Assembly (NCBI GenBank): GCA_917880885.1
Contig: OU862910.1
Span: 9,684,710-9,748,709, forward strand
Direction: 5' to 3'
Length of the DNA: 64,000 nt
Source of the DNA: Limnephilus marmoratus
Lineage: Eukaryota; Arthropoda; Insecta; Trichoptera; Limnephilidae
Shown here: piece by piece, positions 1 through 12,383 of the stretch
How the letters are laid out: each line of letters begins with the position of its first letter
Position numbering within the stretch: position 1 is the stretch's first letter
Made by a program: the position numbers and the translations under genes
The notes under the pieces: generated by a model
The model's database searches: none
What the model was told of the DNA's origin: nothing
Seen by the model: only the letters and a program-made list of their open reading frames with translations

Positions 1-1261
1 AATTATAACATTTAAGTTTTAAGGTTTTAATTTAAATTTTTAAAAGTTTTATTTTAAAATAAATTAACGCAACTTAGAAATGTTGATTCCTACTGCTGAG
101 CGAAAAATACGATCTTCTGCGCTGGTAACCAACTTTTGGGTTTTCAACTAACCAATTTCAAAATATTTTGCCACATTGGAGATTATCCACCACTTACCCG
201 CCCTGGCATAAGTAACAGATGGTCACTCCTTCAAGGCTCTCGCAAGGACTCTAATTTTTTTGAATGAACTAATCTACATTTAATTTTGAACGAATCTAGA
301 CCTCCAGTGTCCCTGCATACGTTGTTAGTAAGCAGTATGCAAGTGCTTAGTGGGAAATCAAGATACAAAAAGTGTTAGTATGACTATAGACAAGACAATG
401 AGACAGGTTGGTGGTAGTTGACAAGGATGCAAGCGCTGGGTGATTGTATCCAGCGTATCTTTCAAGCACCTACATTGCTACAGGTGTATTGAGACCAGAT
501 CAGGTACGGGGGCTCCATCGAAGCCAACGTTAAGTTGGCCTCTCAAAATCTGAGCGTACTGTATCAGATATTTTAAGGGAGGAAATACATTAAGGACTAG
601 GTTTTTTAATGATTTTCATGATTTTTTTGGCATAAAGCAATGTATATAATTTATTTAAATTTTGGGGTCAATTTATACATCTATTTAAGAAAATATTGTA
701 AAAATTTTAAAGCATTTCTTTGGAAAATATAAAAATTATCACCGTCAGACGAAGCTATTTGTGTGGATTCTGGAGGTCACAGTTTTCATCTCAAATCAAT
801 AGGGTTTTGAATTTAGCTTAAGAACATAAATATGTCTCTTCTATATGAACCTAACTTCTCCAAAAAAAAAAATTTTAGGTTCATACAGAGCGTAATTATA
901 GGTATAAAGAAAGTATCTGATTTTTTTTAAACGATTGGTTCATAACTTTTTGAGCTAGAGTGCACACTAATTAAAAAAAATGGTTTCGAGAAAAAGGCGT
1001 TTCAAGTTTACCACACGGTTCGGCACTTAAGAGGGGAAGCTCACTTAAACACCCTCATAACACCGGAACGAATTGAAATTTTTATTTAAAATCTCTTAAA
1101 TAGTTATACTAACAATTTATAAAATAAAATAAAAACATTTTTTGGGTCACCTAATTGTATTTCCCCCCTTAATAGTACACAACTACCACGCGCCCCACGA
1201 ATTTTGCCTCTGGTCTTCATCCGCAAAATACCTAAAAAAAAACCCTTGACTCTGTGCTTAA
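1..1261. other. Unassigned AT-rich DNA
   Basis: No repeat, gene or RNA that I can support. There are only short chance reading frames and A/T runs. Confidence 0.5.
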
Positions 1262-1336
1262 ACGGGCGGTCTTCACACAGCATCCCCAAGGAAGACGTAG
1301 ACTCTGAGGGAAATTATTTTCTTCAGGTGTCCATAT
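1262..1336 (+). repeat. LINE 3'-tail fragment
   Basis: A short degraded piece of the LINE tail seen better at 61920-62009. It keeps the order 'cacacagca...', then a CTGAGGG...CTTCAGG stem-loop, but lacks the final A run. No coding sequence is attached. Confidence 0.5.
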
Positions 1337-3220
1337 GCTAGAAATGGTTACTTTTCACAAAATGCCAATTTAGAGGCGGCGATATGTAGTGGTAATATTC
1401 TGTATCACGATATAATCTACAATCATTTACCGTCAATTACTTTCTATGAAAATCAAGCCCCAGTCACCCTGTAAATTTTCCATAAATATCAATTTTGGTT
1501 CATCACCAACCGACAACAAACATCACCGGCACAAGAGGATTAAAGCCACACAACCAATTTTTTGCCCATAACCCACAGATCACATAAGCGGCTTACGTTG
1601 TTAAATTAAATTCCAGTTTAATCCATGTCAAAATTATTTAATTCTGAACTTGCACAAATAAATTTTAACGTTTAAACTTTATATAAAATGTACAAAATGT
1701 TAAGCCCAATGAATCGGCGCTGTTATTCTTGGGAAACAAAAACAATGTTTTGGGTGAATGGAAATGATACCACGGAAAAGTCGAGAACTTGTGAGAGAAT
1801 TTTGAGAAAGATATCCCTCAGGCGCCGCTCATCGTGAATAGCAACTTAAAGCGAAAGACAAACAGGTGAAAATTTCGTTCGGAAAGTTAATGCTGACATG
1901 TTGAATCCTTAATCAGCTTTTTGGCTTGCGGTAAACAAAAGTTCCCTAACCCGAATCTTCTTTTAAACGTGAGCGACTTTGGCACTTTGCTGGATGAGTT
2001 TCTGCTGCTACTCCTACGTGTAAGTCACATTTTAAGGTGAAAACAGCTAAATTTGTAAATCATGAAGCAACGCAGATGTTGAATGATCACTAACTGTATA
2101 TATTTACCTTATAAGTAAAATTTTACAATACAACAAAGCGTTGCATTACTTTTGCTCCGGGTTATTAAAATTCCCATAATCTGTATTATGACTTATGACA
2201 AAGCTAACATGAAGATATATGTAAACGGTGTCAATAATCGGCAATCACATGAAGTGTCCAGCGACATTACATCGTAATGCAACGATTGGAACTTCGACTC
2301 TTGATGGACTGGAGCAAGCGGCGATCCATAGACGAATCGATAACAGAACGGATTCCTGGGTACCAATAAATGGTACCCAGGAATTGTTGTGGAACAATTA
2401 TTGGGCGAATTAAAACTAGTTAAGTTTGAATACTAGTCTTACTATTTGCGGAGCATAGCAAACCCGCCAAGATCCGATAGTCATCACGAAACGAGTTTCA
2501 AGTATACTAACCAGAAACCTTCAAGGGCACCCGTCTTTCTTGCTAAAATTTACTAACGTAAGGTGATCCACTAGCCCTCTAAATTTCAAATCGAAATCCC
2601 GGACTCTTTTAGGGAGGTACTTAAAAAAACTTCAGAAAACTTTTTTGGAAAGATTAGAGAAGGTATTTGAAAGCTGTTTTACAGGTTGATTCCATAAAAG
2701 CCCGTGGTCCTTTTTTACGTATTGCTTATTGCAATAAGAAGGAAATTTAAAATCGATTGCACGGAACCTCTACGTCGCGACGTAGGGACCAGGGACATCT
2801 ATACGCCACCGTGGCGGAGCGTTAACAAATACAAAATGTACATGTAGTCTTTATCCGGAAGGCGTAAAGTTTATTTCTCAAATTCAAATTCGTTTAACGA
2901 CGCCCATTTTTAATCCTTGCCGAAAAAAACAGCACGAAATTGCATTGTATCGTTTTATTTTGTGAAATTCAGGCACAAAAGTCAAAATGTTTTCGTTATT
3001 TTGTAAAGAACTTAATTTGCCACATTATATAATAAAACTTTATCCGAAAATGGATTCATTAGTAGGAGCTTTTGGCACTTGAAAGTATTTTTGTAGACTT
3101 GATACTTTATTTTGTTCCAGACTTACAAAAAGAATTATTAGAAAAAAATCTCGATCATTTCCAAGGCCAAGAAGTGTTCTTCTCGGAATGTATTATAATA
3201 ATTGATGCATCTATAAAATA
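1337..3220. other. Unassigned DNA with two small palindromes
   Basis: No gene recognised. It holds a perfect 14-bp-arm hairpin (listed separately) and a 16-bp perfect palindrome CTACGTCGCGACGTAG at 2770-2785. Confidence 0.5.
2352..2384. repeat. Perfect hairpin, 14-bp arms
   Basis: Arms 2352-2365 (ATTCCTGGGTACCA) and 2371-2384 are exact reverse complements around a 5-base loop (ATAAA). No T run follows, so it is not a typical terminator. Role unknown. Confidence 0.7.
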
Positions 3221-4033
3221 AGGTCCTTACATATGAAATTGGCGTTTTGTATGGGAGGAACATAAAGTCGATTTTTTTTAATATAATATATTTATTTAAT
3301 CAAAGTATGTACCATTGCTATCTATGCACTTTTGCCATCTCATAGGTAGTTCATCGATCCCTTTACTAAAAAAAACATTCGGACGGGAATCAATAAAATC
3401 TTTGAAGGCGGTTTGGACTGCCCCATCGGAGTTGAATTTTTTCCCTTGCAAGAAGTTATCCAAATTTAGAAAAAAATGGTAATCTGTTGGGGCAAGGTCG
3501 GATGTCCAATTGAAGCTCCTCTAATTTGGTAGCCGTCTGTTGTGCAGTGTGTGGTCTAGCGTTGTCATGAAGCAGCAGTGACCTAGAGCGATTAACCAGC
3601 CTCGGTTGTTTGCAGCTAGCTTTTCCATCATGGTTTGCAGTTGTTGATAATAGACATCTACCGTAATCGTCTGGCCAGATTTAAGAAAGCTGTAATGAAC
3701 GACACAAAAAAAAAAGAAAACACAACTGTGTTTTCTTTTGCGGTACCGTCGCCATACACATCATTAATCCTTCGAGCCGTTTCTGCAGCACTGGCGCCAC
3801 GGTGGAACTCGTACTCGTAAATTACGCGATATTTCAAGTTTTCCATTTTGTAAACTAAGTGACGCAAAGAAAAAAAACAATTAAGGAAAAATCAAATGAA
3901 TTATAATTTTTGAAACACAAATACATGAGTTCGAATAAATAGTATAAATTTGAATTTGGAATTCCTAACCAAAGAGAAGATATTTGAGATCAAAGTTACC
4001 AGTACGGCAAAACGCCTTTCATATGTAAGGAAC
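3221..4033 (-). mobile_element. Internally deleted mariner element
   Basis: A non-autonomous mariner copy of about 0.8 kb, where full-length mariners are about 1.3 kb. Inverted ends share CCTTACATATGAAA and GGCGTTTTG, near 3222-3250 on the left and 3994-4033 on the right. TA dinucleotides flank both ends (3219-3220 and 4034-4035), as expected for Tc1/mariner target duplication. The inside is a transposase remnant on the minus strand whose two ends are recognisable but whose middle is missing. Confidence 0.8.
3296..3846 (-). pseudogene. Mariner transposase, N and C termini only
   Basis: Reading minus from ATG at 3846, the N terminus MENLKYRVIYEYEFHRG is followed by a helix-turn-helix-like stretch (ASAAETARRINDVYGDG). 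The frame then breaks at a run of A and T near 3710-3740. About half of the protein is gone, including the first catalytic region. The C-terminal third is recognisable in shifted frames: TDYHFFLNLDNFLQGKKF at about 3440-3500, then LPMRWQKCIDSNGTYFD and a stop at 3296-3298. This is the C-terminal signature of mariner DD34D transposases. With the internal deletion and shifts it cannot make active transposase. Confidence 0.8.
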
Positions 4034-4137
4034 TAATATTTGTAAGCGCATGATTTCGTATGATTTTGCATTAATTCGCATGGCTTCATCTTAACCTTTG
4101 TAAAACGTCATCCAAAACAAAAGTGAACTTGTGATAC

Positions 4138-4289
4138 TATACTGCCATCATAAGCAAAAATGCATCTAAATGCATCTAGTCACATTCTGATTTTGTATTG
4201 TAATAGATTAATAAAGATGAAATGTCTCGTATATCAGAGTGTGACCATTGAAAATTTCCAGCTGCCTTTTTGCTTATGAAGGCAGTATA
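4138..4289. mobile_element. MITE with about 55-bp inverted ends
   Basis: Left arm 4138-4192 and right arm 4233-4289 are imperfect reverse complements. Both ends read TATACTGCC(A/T)TCATAAGC inward. The terminal TA suggests Tc1/mariner-type mobilisation (inference). No coding capacity. Confidence 0.75.
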
Positions 4290-5420
4290 CACTTATCTCG
4301 TTGAATAAACAAACCTAAATGAAATATAAAATTATGGTTTAATTCTGACCGTGATGCAAAAAAGCATTCATGCACATTTTGCACCGGTGAATTTCGTTAT
4401 AATTAGGATTGTAATTGCGAAAATAATGTTGCGACTATATGTCGTAGTGCTCCCGCTCTTCGAGACTTTCAACAGACGTGTTGTCATTTTGTCCTCTTCA
4501 ACATTGCGATGGCGGCAGCCGGCCGGGTGCCGCTAACATAGCACATTCCCACACCACTAGATAATTTCTAAAATATTAAAGTTGGGTACCAACCTTTCCT
4601 TAACTTCAAATTTAAATCTTTAAATCAGACGTCCGCTTCTAAATATGGTTGCCATATTATCTCATAAATATTTATCTACCAAGTCTAAAATTTCATTACC
4701 TACCTACTGTACAATAGATATCTTTTAGAGAAAAATTATCTTAGGAATTTTTTATCAGCTGACTCTAGTAGTCGTCCTTGAGATGAAGGGCGTTGATTAT
4801 TGCAAAGGAATTAGTTTTGCATAAATAAAATCAGTATGAACGGCAAATAAGCTTTTTTTAATGAGACCTTGGCACGGAATTAAAGCTAGACTGATTCCTA
4901 AGAAACAACAAATTCAATCAAATTTAGGAGAAACTAGAATAAACAGATTCTTTTTAAGTCGTCACAGAACATCTCAGATTTTAACCAACGATGTTCGCGA
5001 AATTTCTCCAGCATATTTTTTGTATATTTTAAACGTTAAAGATGTATAAATTTGCTGCCTTTACGAATATCTTCCGCTGACGAAACAAAGACACAAGGAC
5101 GGAACGCTAAAGTTTTATGCTTTCTGAAGAGAGAATTAACATATTTAAAACTAGCGATTATTAGAATAATATTTTGGCTATCGCTTTTGTATTTTTCTTT
5201 TGAGATAAACGTTAATATAATAAGCAAAAGGCAACGAAAATTTTCAATAAAATTTGACTTTAATTTTTTTTTTGTTTAGTCGAATAATAAAAAGGAAAAA
5301 TGTTAATTTTATCAATGCGATTAGGCACAAAAGTAATCAGTTCACGAAGCTGACAATAAAATTACATTTTTGTTACAAGTTTAATAATAATATATCAATT
5401 TAATCTGCAGCTATTTCCAT
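4290..5420. other. Unassigned AT-rich DNA
   Basis: No gene or repeat family recognised. Reading frames are short and low-complexity. Confidence 0.5.
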
Positions 5421-5802
5421 TCGCACTTTACTCGCAATCCGAAGGTCGCGGGATCGAGTCCCGGCGAGCGTAAATAAATTTAATTAATTTGTGTTATTTC
5501 ACAATGAATTCATTTCAAAATAAAATATAGCTAAATTTTCAACACGTTCCACAGTGGAAGATACTCTCATTATCGCCTTGGTGTAAAACCACCATTCAGA
5601 ACTCAAACGATGCTTACAATAGCTTTAGCCGGGTTTGGTGACCAGATCTGAATAGCCTGGTACTTTCCCACCATCCTCTTGCCCATATCCTTTCCCTCCC
5701 CAATACCGTCAGCCCCACAACACATCCTAATTAGGGATGCCACAGTCTCACTGGCTCCAGACGGGAGCAACCGGGACTCTTGTCAGGTACTCACAAAAAA
5801 AA
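5421..5802 (+). mobile_element. S1 SINE (tRNA-headed), degraded head
   Basis: The head retains a B-box-like GGGATCGAGTCCCGGC. The body shares phrases with the other S1 copies: TTAATTTGTGTTATTTCAC, GGAAGATACT, CCACCATTCAGAA, GACCAGATCTGAATAGCC, and CTGGCTCCAGACGGGAGCA near the end. It finishes in a short A run. The A-box side is eroded. Confidence 0.8.
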
Positions 5803-6312
5803 CATGTACGATTATATCAAATTCCGCACTCCCATCTAACGTCCGTGTTCTGAAAATTCCATTACATCAAATCTCGGATCAGATAGATGGCTTGTTTTTT
5901 AGTTATTTTATATATATATATATGGGCTTCAAGCCAAGGTTGGCAGCCAAACTCAATGGTTATTTTAGCCATTTTTTGGCTTTCGCAACCTCTCAGCTGA
6001 CCTTCTCAAGTAAAGAAGCCTCATCAAAAGAGTAATCACGTGATGATTGAGATCTTCCTAAAACACCTATATCCGGCATGCTGACCATAAAGGTTGAAGA
6101 ACTATACCTACCCTGAGAAAACAACGAGCCATAAAGAGAAATTGAAAGATAATAGAAAAATAAAAAAACGCTAAAAATTTCTAAGAAATAGGTAAGAACT
6201 TGTAAGCTCAATTTTATTCTTCAGATGGCCAAAGCAATCGACACAAGATGATAATAAAATTACCATTATGAGATAGATATTCAGTGCACAATAATAAATT
6301 TTTACCCCATCT
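5803..6312. other. Unassigned DNA
   Basis: No gene seen. There is a short (TA)n run near 5911-5922. The 118-codon plus frame at 5679-6035 runs out of the SINE tail and has no recognisable content. Confidence 0.5.
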
Positions 6313-6616
6313 TGTAAAACCATCCAGTCTACCTTTGACATAGGCCACTGACTGTCTAACTCATTACCTAAATTACCGTACAGGGTTTTATTTTGTCTAA
6401 AACCACCCAGCCTTCCTTTGATTCAGATCACTGTCTAACTCTTCACCTAAATTACAGTACAGGGTTTTTATTTTGTGTAAAACCACCTAGCCTTCCTGTC
6501 TAACTCATTACCTAAATTACCGAAGAGGGTTTTTATTTTTTGTAAAACCACCCAGCCTTCCTTTGACACAGGTTAACTGATCACCTAAATTACCATATAG
6601 GGTTTTTATTTTATGT
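6313..6616. repeat. Four-copy tandem repeat, 65-84 bp units
   Basis: Units begin at about 6313, 6397, 6477 and 6542. Each has the order TAAAACCAcCcAGcCTtCC, then CTAACTCattaCCTAAATTAC, then AGGGTTTTTATTTT. Unit length varies through internal deletions. No reading frame is maintained. Confidence 0.8.
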
Positions 6617-7997
6617 ACTTGCACCCCTCATCATGTGCGCGTCATTAAACCATTTTCTCAACAATGACAAACCAATATTTACTCTCGATTTACCAGCAAT
6701 TCAATCTCAATTCCTTTCTGAATAACCGCTCAAATCCTCGAGTTTTTTCAGTGCGCTTTCATTTTAAGATTCCCGCCGAACATATCCCATTGTTCCGTCT
6801 TCTTTTCATCTTTTAACATACATAATAAAGGGAAGGTTTTTTCCAGAAGGCATAAAGAATAAAAGTAATGTTATCTCAAAGCTCTAGACTCAGCAGTACC
6901 GACTATGGTGATTGTCTACGTCGAAAACATTGATCTAGACTACACTTGATAAGCCATCCAAGTACAAAAATAAACACCCATGGGCGAGAGAGAGATATGT
7001 GAATGTTTCGCAGGCAACAGATTTGTTACAATAGGTAAATTAGCTAACAATAACTATAAAAAGGGTTGAAAGAGTTAATGTTATTTTATCTTCCCACCGC
7101 ACCACGTTTTTTTAATTCTGTAATTTCAATAATTTAGTACGGATCTTTTAAGGGTGTTACGACCACCATTATTAGGCACATTCCTATATTAAGGCGGGTG
7201 AAATCGATTACTCAATTAACTTATAAAATAGATGATCGTCTCGGGTTCCATTCCCGACAAACTTGTTTATACATATAACTAGTTGATACGTATTTATACA
7301 TATAACTAGCGCAAAAAATAGCGACAGTTTTTATAAAATATTTGCAACGGGATCATTGCCTATTAAAAAATAATTAGAGACGATCATATTCAGATTTATA
7401 TCTGCCAAAGATTTAGATCGATCAGATATGTAAACAACTGAATTAGATATTTATTACAATACATTACAATGTGATCATTTGTCTGTCCAACTGGGCAGAA
7501 TACCCGTTTCAGGACAGCCAAATTGTATATTTAGTTCATAATATTCTTAACAAAGGAATAGTTTCGTTCAAGATATCACGGGAATTTACTTCTGTCAAGA
7601 CAACTTTTGATAACACTAAGAATTGTATATAATTAAGGGATGGTTTCTTTGTGTCTTTAAAAGAATCGCAAAGATGTGATTTTTTCAAGGTCAATTTGGA
7701 GAACATAAATAAATGCATTCGGAGTGAATGCATTTATTAATGTTCTATGAGTACTTTTTATTAATGTTCTATGAGTGTTTTCTTTAGTCAGATCACAAGT
7801 AGGAGATTCTTTCCAGGCCATTTTAGAGAACATTTACAATTGCATAATCAGAATTTACACATTTATAAACCAATATTTGACATATGAATTCCCAATGTAT
7901 TTATAACTATTTAATTTTAATAAAGTACTACAATTTTTAGAATTTCTTAAATAGTAGAAATTACTATATTATTTATTTTTAAAATGAAATCATTTTA
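6617..7997. other. Unassigned DNA with small direct repeats
   Basis: No gene recognised. Small features are a duplicated TTTATACATATAACTAG (near 7266 and 7299) and a duplicated ATTAATGTTCTATGAGT (near 7736 and 7760) next to an AAATGCATTC hairpin. Confidence 0.5.
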
Positions 7998-8788
7998 CAA
8001 GGGCTGTCCGTAAAATAAGGTCACCAAGGTACTGCGGTCGCAAGAAACGATTTTAACACTGGCGTGTAGACTGGTTCCCTTTGCCAAATCCCCACCACGA
8101 TGCACCCTTTGTGACGCTTAGTCTCGGCGTGGCAGCCGTTCTGCGATGGAGCTTCCACTCGCCGCATCCGCCAGGTGTGAGTTACGCCCTGTAATTCGTT
8201 TTTAAACTTGCTTCGACGAATCTGAATGACGCCACTAGGATTGTTCCTTTGTCTCTGGCGTCGTGTAGTGTATCCGGGTCCGGCCTTAGTCACAATTGAG
8301 TCCAATAATTCTTCACCATCGATGTCGTAGCACTATGAAATTCGTGGGCTGCTTCAACCCGTTGTCGTTTGTGATCTTCGGTGTGCATTTTGGGACCCAC
8401 CTTGTGCAAACGTTGTGGTCTCCCAAATGTTATATCATAATCTTGTCAATAGTGGTCTTACTAACATAAGGGATCATATCACAGAGCTCCCGAGCCGTCA
8501 CCCATCGATCTGCAATCAGTGTTTTTTCGCACTCAAACACTGTTTTCCTTATACTTCCATTAGCTGAGAATGAATTTCTACCGGATTCTTATTCTTTGCA
8601 CAAAAAACTAATTGTAGAGCGTAATTCACACCTGGCGGGTGCGGCGAGCGGAACCTCCGTCGCGAACGGCTGCCACGCCGAGACTAAGCATCACAGAGGG
8701 ATTTGGCGTAGGAAAACCAGGCTGCACGCGTGAAATTGTTCCTCGTGACCGCAGTACCTTGGAGACCTTGTTTTACGGATAGCCCTCG
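7998..8788 (-). mobile_element. Mariner-like element with about 190-bp inverted ends
   Basis: Left end 7998-8195 and right end 8605-8788 are reverse complements over roughly 190 bp with scattered mismatches. The shared inner phrase is GCTTAGTCTCGGCGTGGCAG. TA flanks at 7996-7997 and 8789-8790 fit Tc1/mariner. The centre carries a decayed minus-strand transposase. Confidence 0.8.
8060..8580 (-). pseudogene. Mariner transposase remnant
   Basis: Read on minus, the remnant gives LIADRWVTARELCDMIPYV (a helix-turn-helix stretch, about 8455-8530) and then CTRWVP. After a frame change it gives EELLDSIVT near 8290, followed by a garbled region where mariners have the GDETW catalytic stretch, and then YTTRRQRQ. 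This order matches DD34D mariner transposases, where 'LLDSIVTGDETW.YHYTPE.KRQS' is typical. The catalytic part and much of the protein are lost. One 94-codon open segment (8021-8305) is a fragment of this, not a gene. Confidence 0.7.
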
Positions 8789-9490
8789 TAGAATACCTAT
8801 TTTAAAGCTGGAATGGCATGATTTAATACTTATCGGTAAAACGCAATGCTTATTGAACTTGAATAATTTTCCGCATTACGCATGATTATTTCAAGTCACG
8901 CATGCATGCACCGACAAACGAAAGTAAAATGTTTAATTTTGCTGTGATTGTCGCAAACATCAATCAGCCAATGTGTCCGATAAGGTGGGTCCACAATGAC
9001 CGGCAATGTGTATGAAAGAGGAAAAGCCGCGAACCAAATCGAAAACTGTAGAATTGTAGATCACTTGATGGATTAAGGCTTCCCCAAACTGCTTCTATTT
9101 TCCCCAATTCCATCCTTAAATGCAGTCAGGAGTTTCCGCATAACTTGATTATCTCATTGATCCAGCGCAGCGAACTTTATGGCGACCCTTTTGATTCCTC
9201 TTTAACGCTACTAAATAACGAAATTTGGGTTGTCCAACCTCCAAGCGATGGGTGATTCCATTACCGATTGATTTTTCGGTTTGGTCAAGTTATATCTCTA
9301 ACACTTGTTTACCCTCTTATCTGTGTGTTTTGATCCCCATAACCCGTGCCAAGCCTACATTTTTTCATTCTAATGATTGTAGCATGGTTGTTTAAAAAAT
9401 TTTTTTATGTAAAACATGATTCATTGCTTAGTTTTATGAAAATTCCTAGGAGTCGAAGTATAAGGTCAATTAAATAGTCCGAAGTCCTAT
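8789..9490. other. Unassigned DNA
   Basis: No gene or repeat family that I can support. Confidence 0.5.
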
Positions 9491-9906
9491 ATTTTTTTTT
9501 ACAGTGAATACCGCAAAAGAATCTCAACTGCTACCGTCTGGAGCCAGTGAGACTATGGCATCCCCAATTGGGGTATGTTGTGAGGCTGAAGGTAGTGGGG
9601 AGGGGAAGGAGGTGGGGGAGAGGAAGGTTGGGAAGTACCTGGCTATTCAGAACTGGTCACTAAACACGGCTAAAGCCATTTTCAAGCAACGTTTCAATTC
9701 TGAATGGTGGTCTTACACCAGGGCGATACTAATAGTATCTTCCACTCTGGAACATGCCGAAAATATACTATATATTATTTTAAATGAATTAATTGTGAAA
9801 TAACACAAATTAATCAAATAAAATTTATTTGCGCATGCCGGGTTCAAACCCGCGACCTCCGGAATGTGAGTCAAGAGTCTTAGCCACTGGACTACGGAGG
9901 TCGTAG
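9491..9906 (-). mobile_element. S1 SINE, near complete
   Basis: The head lies at the right (minus strand). It starts CTACGACCTCCGTAGTCCAG, with an A-box-like TAGTCCAGTGG and a B-box-like GGGTTTGAACCC at about 9840-9850. The body and tail match the copy at 19065. The poly-T at 9491-9500 is the A tail of the minus-strand copy. The head resembles tRNA-Val, with a CAC-type loop sequence CTCACAT (inference). The 99-codon plus frame at 9504-9803 is antisense SINE sequence, not a gene. Confidence 0.9.
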
Positions 9907-10706
9907 TATATAATTTCTTTTCTTAATGGTCCAGGAAATTTCACTACAACTTTTATTGTTAATACGAGCTTGCGTACAAAAAAAATTAACACGTTGTGAG
10001 AAAACACAATTTTCATGAAACGTTTTTTTACGTATATTCTAAAGTCTTGTTTACCCGGAAGCACAAAGTAACTCTCGGGAAATGCTCGGCGAAATCTCAT
10101 TATCAAACCTTCTTCAGACCTAACAAGTCTCGAAACGTGAGAAAAAATTTCTTTACTCGTTAGCTTTATCCGTGTACGCAGCTACTTGCATTAAACAAAG
10201 CAGTCCAGTTAGCAAACATGATGAACTAATGAGAACAGAGTTTCAGGTACACATTTGCGTTGTTCGCTCATTTTTTTACCTTGGCATTAAGCACGCATAC
10301 CCAGTTTATTTCTTTTTTAAGACTTAATAAATGTTATTTTATTATCCGTATTTTTCACATCAAAACAATAATTAATATTCTACTGACTGGTGGATAGAAC
10401 GCGATAGTCACCATTGTTCTTGGAGGAAGCCACAAGCCAAAAATATGTATTTTCTTATTGTGCCTGAAATCAGCACAAATGTGGGTAATAGGCATAAAAT
10501 CGTTTGGCAAACGTTCGATTTCAGCGCAAAGGTGATTTTTAATTATTTGGTTAATAATTTTATAAGAAAGAAAAAAGTTATACAAAGCTAACTATCACAA
10601 ATAATCAATATGATAATTTTATATACTTTTTAAGTTATTTCTTACATGCGTTCATATTGAAAAAATAATGTCTTATTAGTTTACGCTTATATATTTCATA
10701 ATGTGG
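9907..10706. other. Unassigned AT-rich DNA
   Basis: No gene recognised. It ends with GTGG (10703-10706), the target duplication of the following LTR element. Confidence 0.5.
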
Positions 10707-11406
10707 TGCTAGCATTGGCGCTACTTGCGGCCAACGCTAAACCCAAAACCTGGAAAGGACATGCAATAAACAAGCCGGCGGCTAGCTCTGCACAGCCGGC
10801 GCGAGCAAGGTCCCTCTTAAACCCAGGGCGAGTGTCTGTGGTTCGCTTGTTAATTCCTACTCCCCTTCCTTTCCTCAAAATCTCCAGGTCTCCTTCCTCA
10901 ATCAGAACACAGTTGTTATGCACGAAAAAGGGTTTTATTCAATTAAAGGTGAACAGGGTTCTACAAAAGGCCAGCATCGGCACTACACACATGAGTATTT
11001 GGCTATCTCTAATTAATTCTATCATAACGGGGGGAGCTTCTCTCAACTCTCTCTACACGTGTTTAGTGAATTTAAATGACAGTTCTTAGCACACAGAGGG
11101 GTAGCAAGGTTCATTGGTACTCACAAGCAGGAGATAGGCGGTCGGCAGACAGGATTCTGGGTAGGCGTAAACCTCTTTAAGCACAATACACAATTAAAGT
11201 AAAACATCGTGAGCGTTTACGGAGAGCGCCTAGCGCGAATCACGGGGAACACAGTTATTCTGCCGAAGGCCGGCGAAGGAATGGGGACGGGGAGCCGCTC
11301 GGCGCTTGGCACGGGCGCCGCGCGGTGCGGGGAGAGGGGGCGGAGGGCCTGTGCAAGGGGTCAATTCGCTATTAGCTCGCACGGGAAACAATTCCGTAAC
11401 GTAACA
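10707..11406 (-). repeat. 3' LTR of the LARD-like element
   Basis: 700 bp with TG...CA ends, equal in length to the copy at 17156-17855. It contains AATAAA on the minus strand (within about 10928-10945), which could serve polyadenylation. The stretch 11275-11345 is strikingly GC-rich. The 128-codon plus frame here is antisense LTR sequence. Confidence 0.9.
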
Positions 11407-11417
11407 CTTCCCCCCTC
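11407..11417 (-). promoter_or_regulatory. Polypurine tract
   Basis: GAGGGGGGAAG on the minus strand, directly before the 3' LTR. It is the expected primer for plus-strand DNA synthesis and one of the two marks that fix the element's orientation. Confidence 0.8.
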
Positions 11418-12179
11418 GCCGCAAAAAAGGCGACGTGGTAATGGAGCAGTAGGGCTAAGAAATCCTCTTACCCTTCTAGCACTTGTGCCAAAAAAAAAAT
11501 ATCCAAGAGAAAGGGGGGAGAGAGAGAGAGAGATAAAAAGAAAAAGTTGCTAGCTACAAAATAGTAGAAACAAAAACAAAAGAGAAAAAAAACATGGTGA
11601 ACAAAGAATTATACATGAATGTACATGAAAGAGCAGTGGCATACCTAAATATAAACAAGGACCTGCTGGAGAAAGGTACAAGGGTTATGCAGTGATAGAA
11701 AAAAAAATGACTCTAAATTGTATCATTGGTCTGTGAGCTAAGTTTGCGTAGCGTGGTTTGCGTAGGATGTTTGGGGTGTTTGAACGTTGCACTGAGGTTA
11801 TAAGGTTACTTTGTCACAGTAGCCTGGCCCGTTTGAGATTACACTCAAGGAACACTAGGGCCTTAAAGAAAACACGAAGAAGAGAACGCAGGATGAGGCT
11901 TCTTGGTGGTGGAGAGGGTTCTACCTGTCACAGAGGTCAAAAAGGTAGCTGCTTCCGGATCCTGTGGGTGGGCCAGTATGACATCATTGAGGTACTGGAG
12001 AGTGGAATTGTAATTGGTGGTTGGTCCTTTATAGAGGAGGTGGTTTGTGTGCATGACAGCCGTTGTTGTGATGGTGGTTGGTACACTGGTTTGTATACAG
12101 TGGGATTGTTGGATGAACAATTGTTGGTATTGTTATTTGCGCAAGGGCACAGGAGCATTGGCATGATGGCAACAGAGCA

Positions 12180-12383
12180 ATTTGCAAGGTGCAGCTGGAA
12201 CATTTGCAAGATGCAGCAGGAACATTTGTACAATGGCAACAGGAACATTTGCGAGATGCCGCAGGAACATTTGTACAATGGCAACAGGAACATTTGCGAG
12301 ATGCCGCAGGAACATTTGTACAATGGCAACAGGAACATTTGCAAGGTGCCGCAGGAACATTTGTACAATGGCAACAGGAACAT
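12180..12383. repeat. 45-bp minisatellite
   Basis: Full units start at 12216, 12261, 12306 and 12351, exactly 45 bp apart, with partial half-units before. Each unit holds two half-units that share CAGGAACATTTG, one continuing TACAATGG and one GCGAGATGCC. Because 45 is divisible by 3, the units stay open in several frames on both strands, which explains the overlapping long frames here. Confidence 0.95.

Noticed and set aside
9504..9803. 99-codon frame, also found antisense at 19165-19464
   Set aside because: Same antisense S1 SINE sequence in both places; a repeat, not a gene.
10703..11089. 128-codon frame and its twin at 17146-17538
   Set aside because: Lie wholly in the two LTRs of the LARD-like element, antisense to it.
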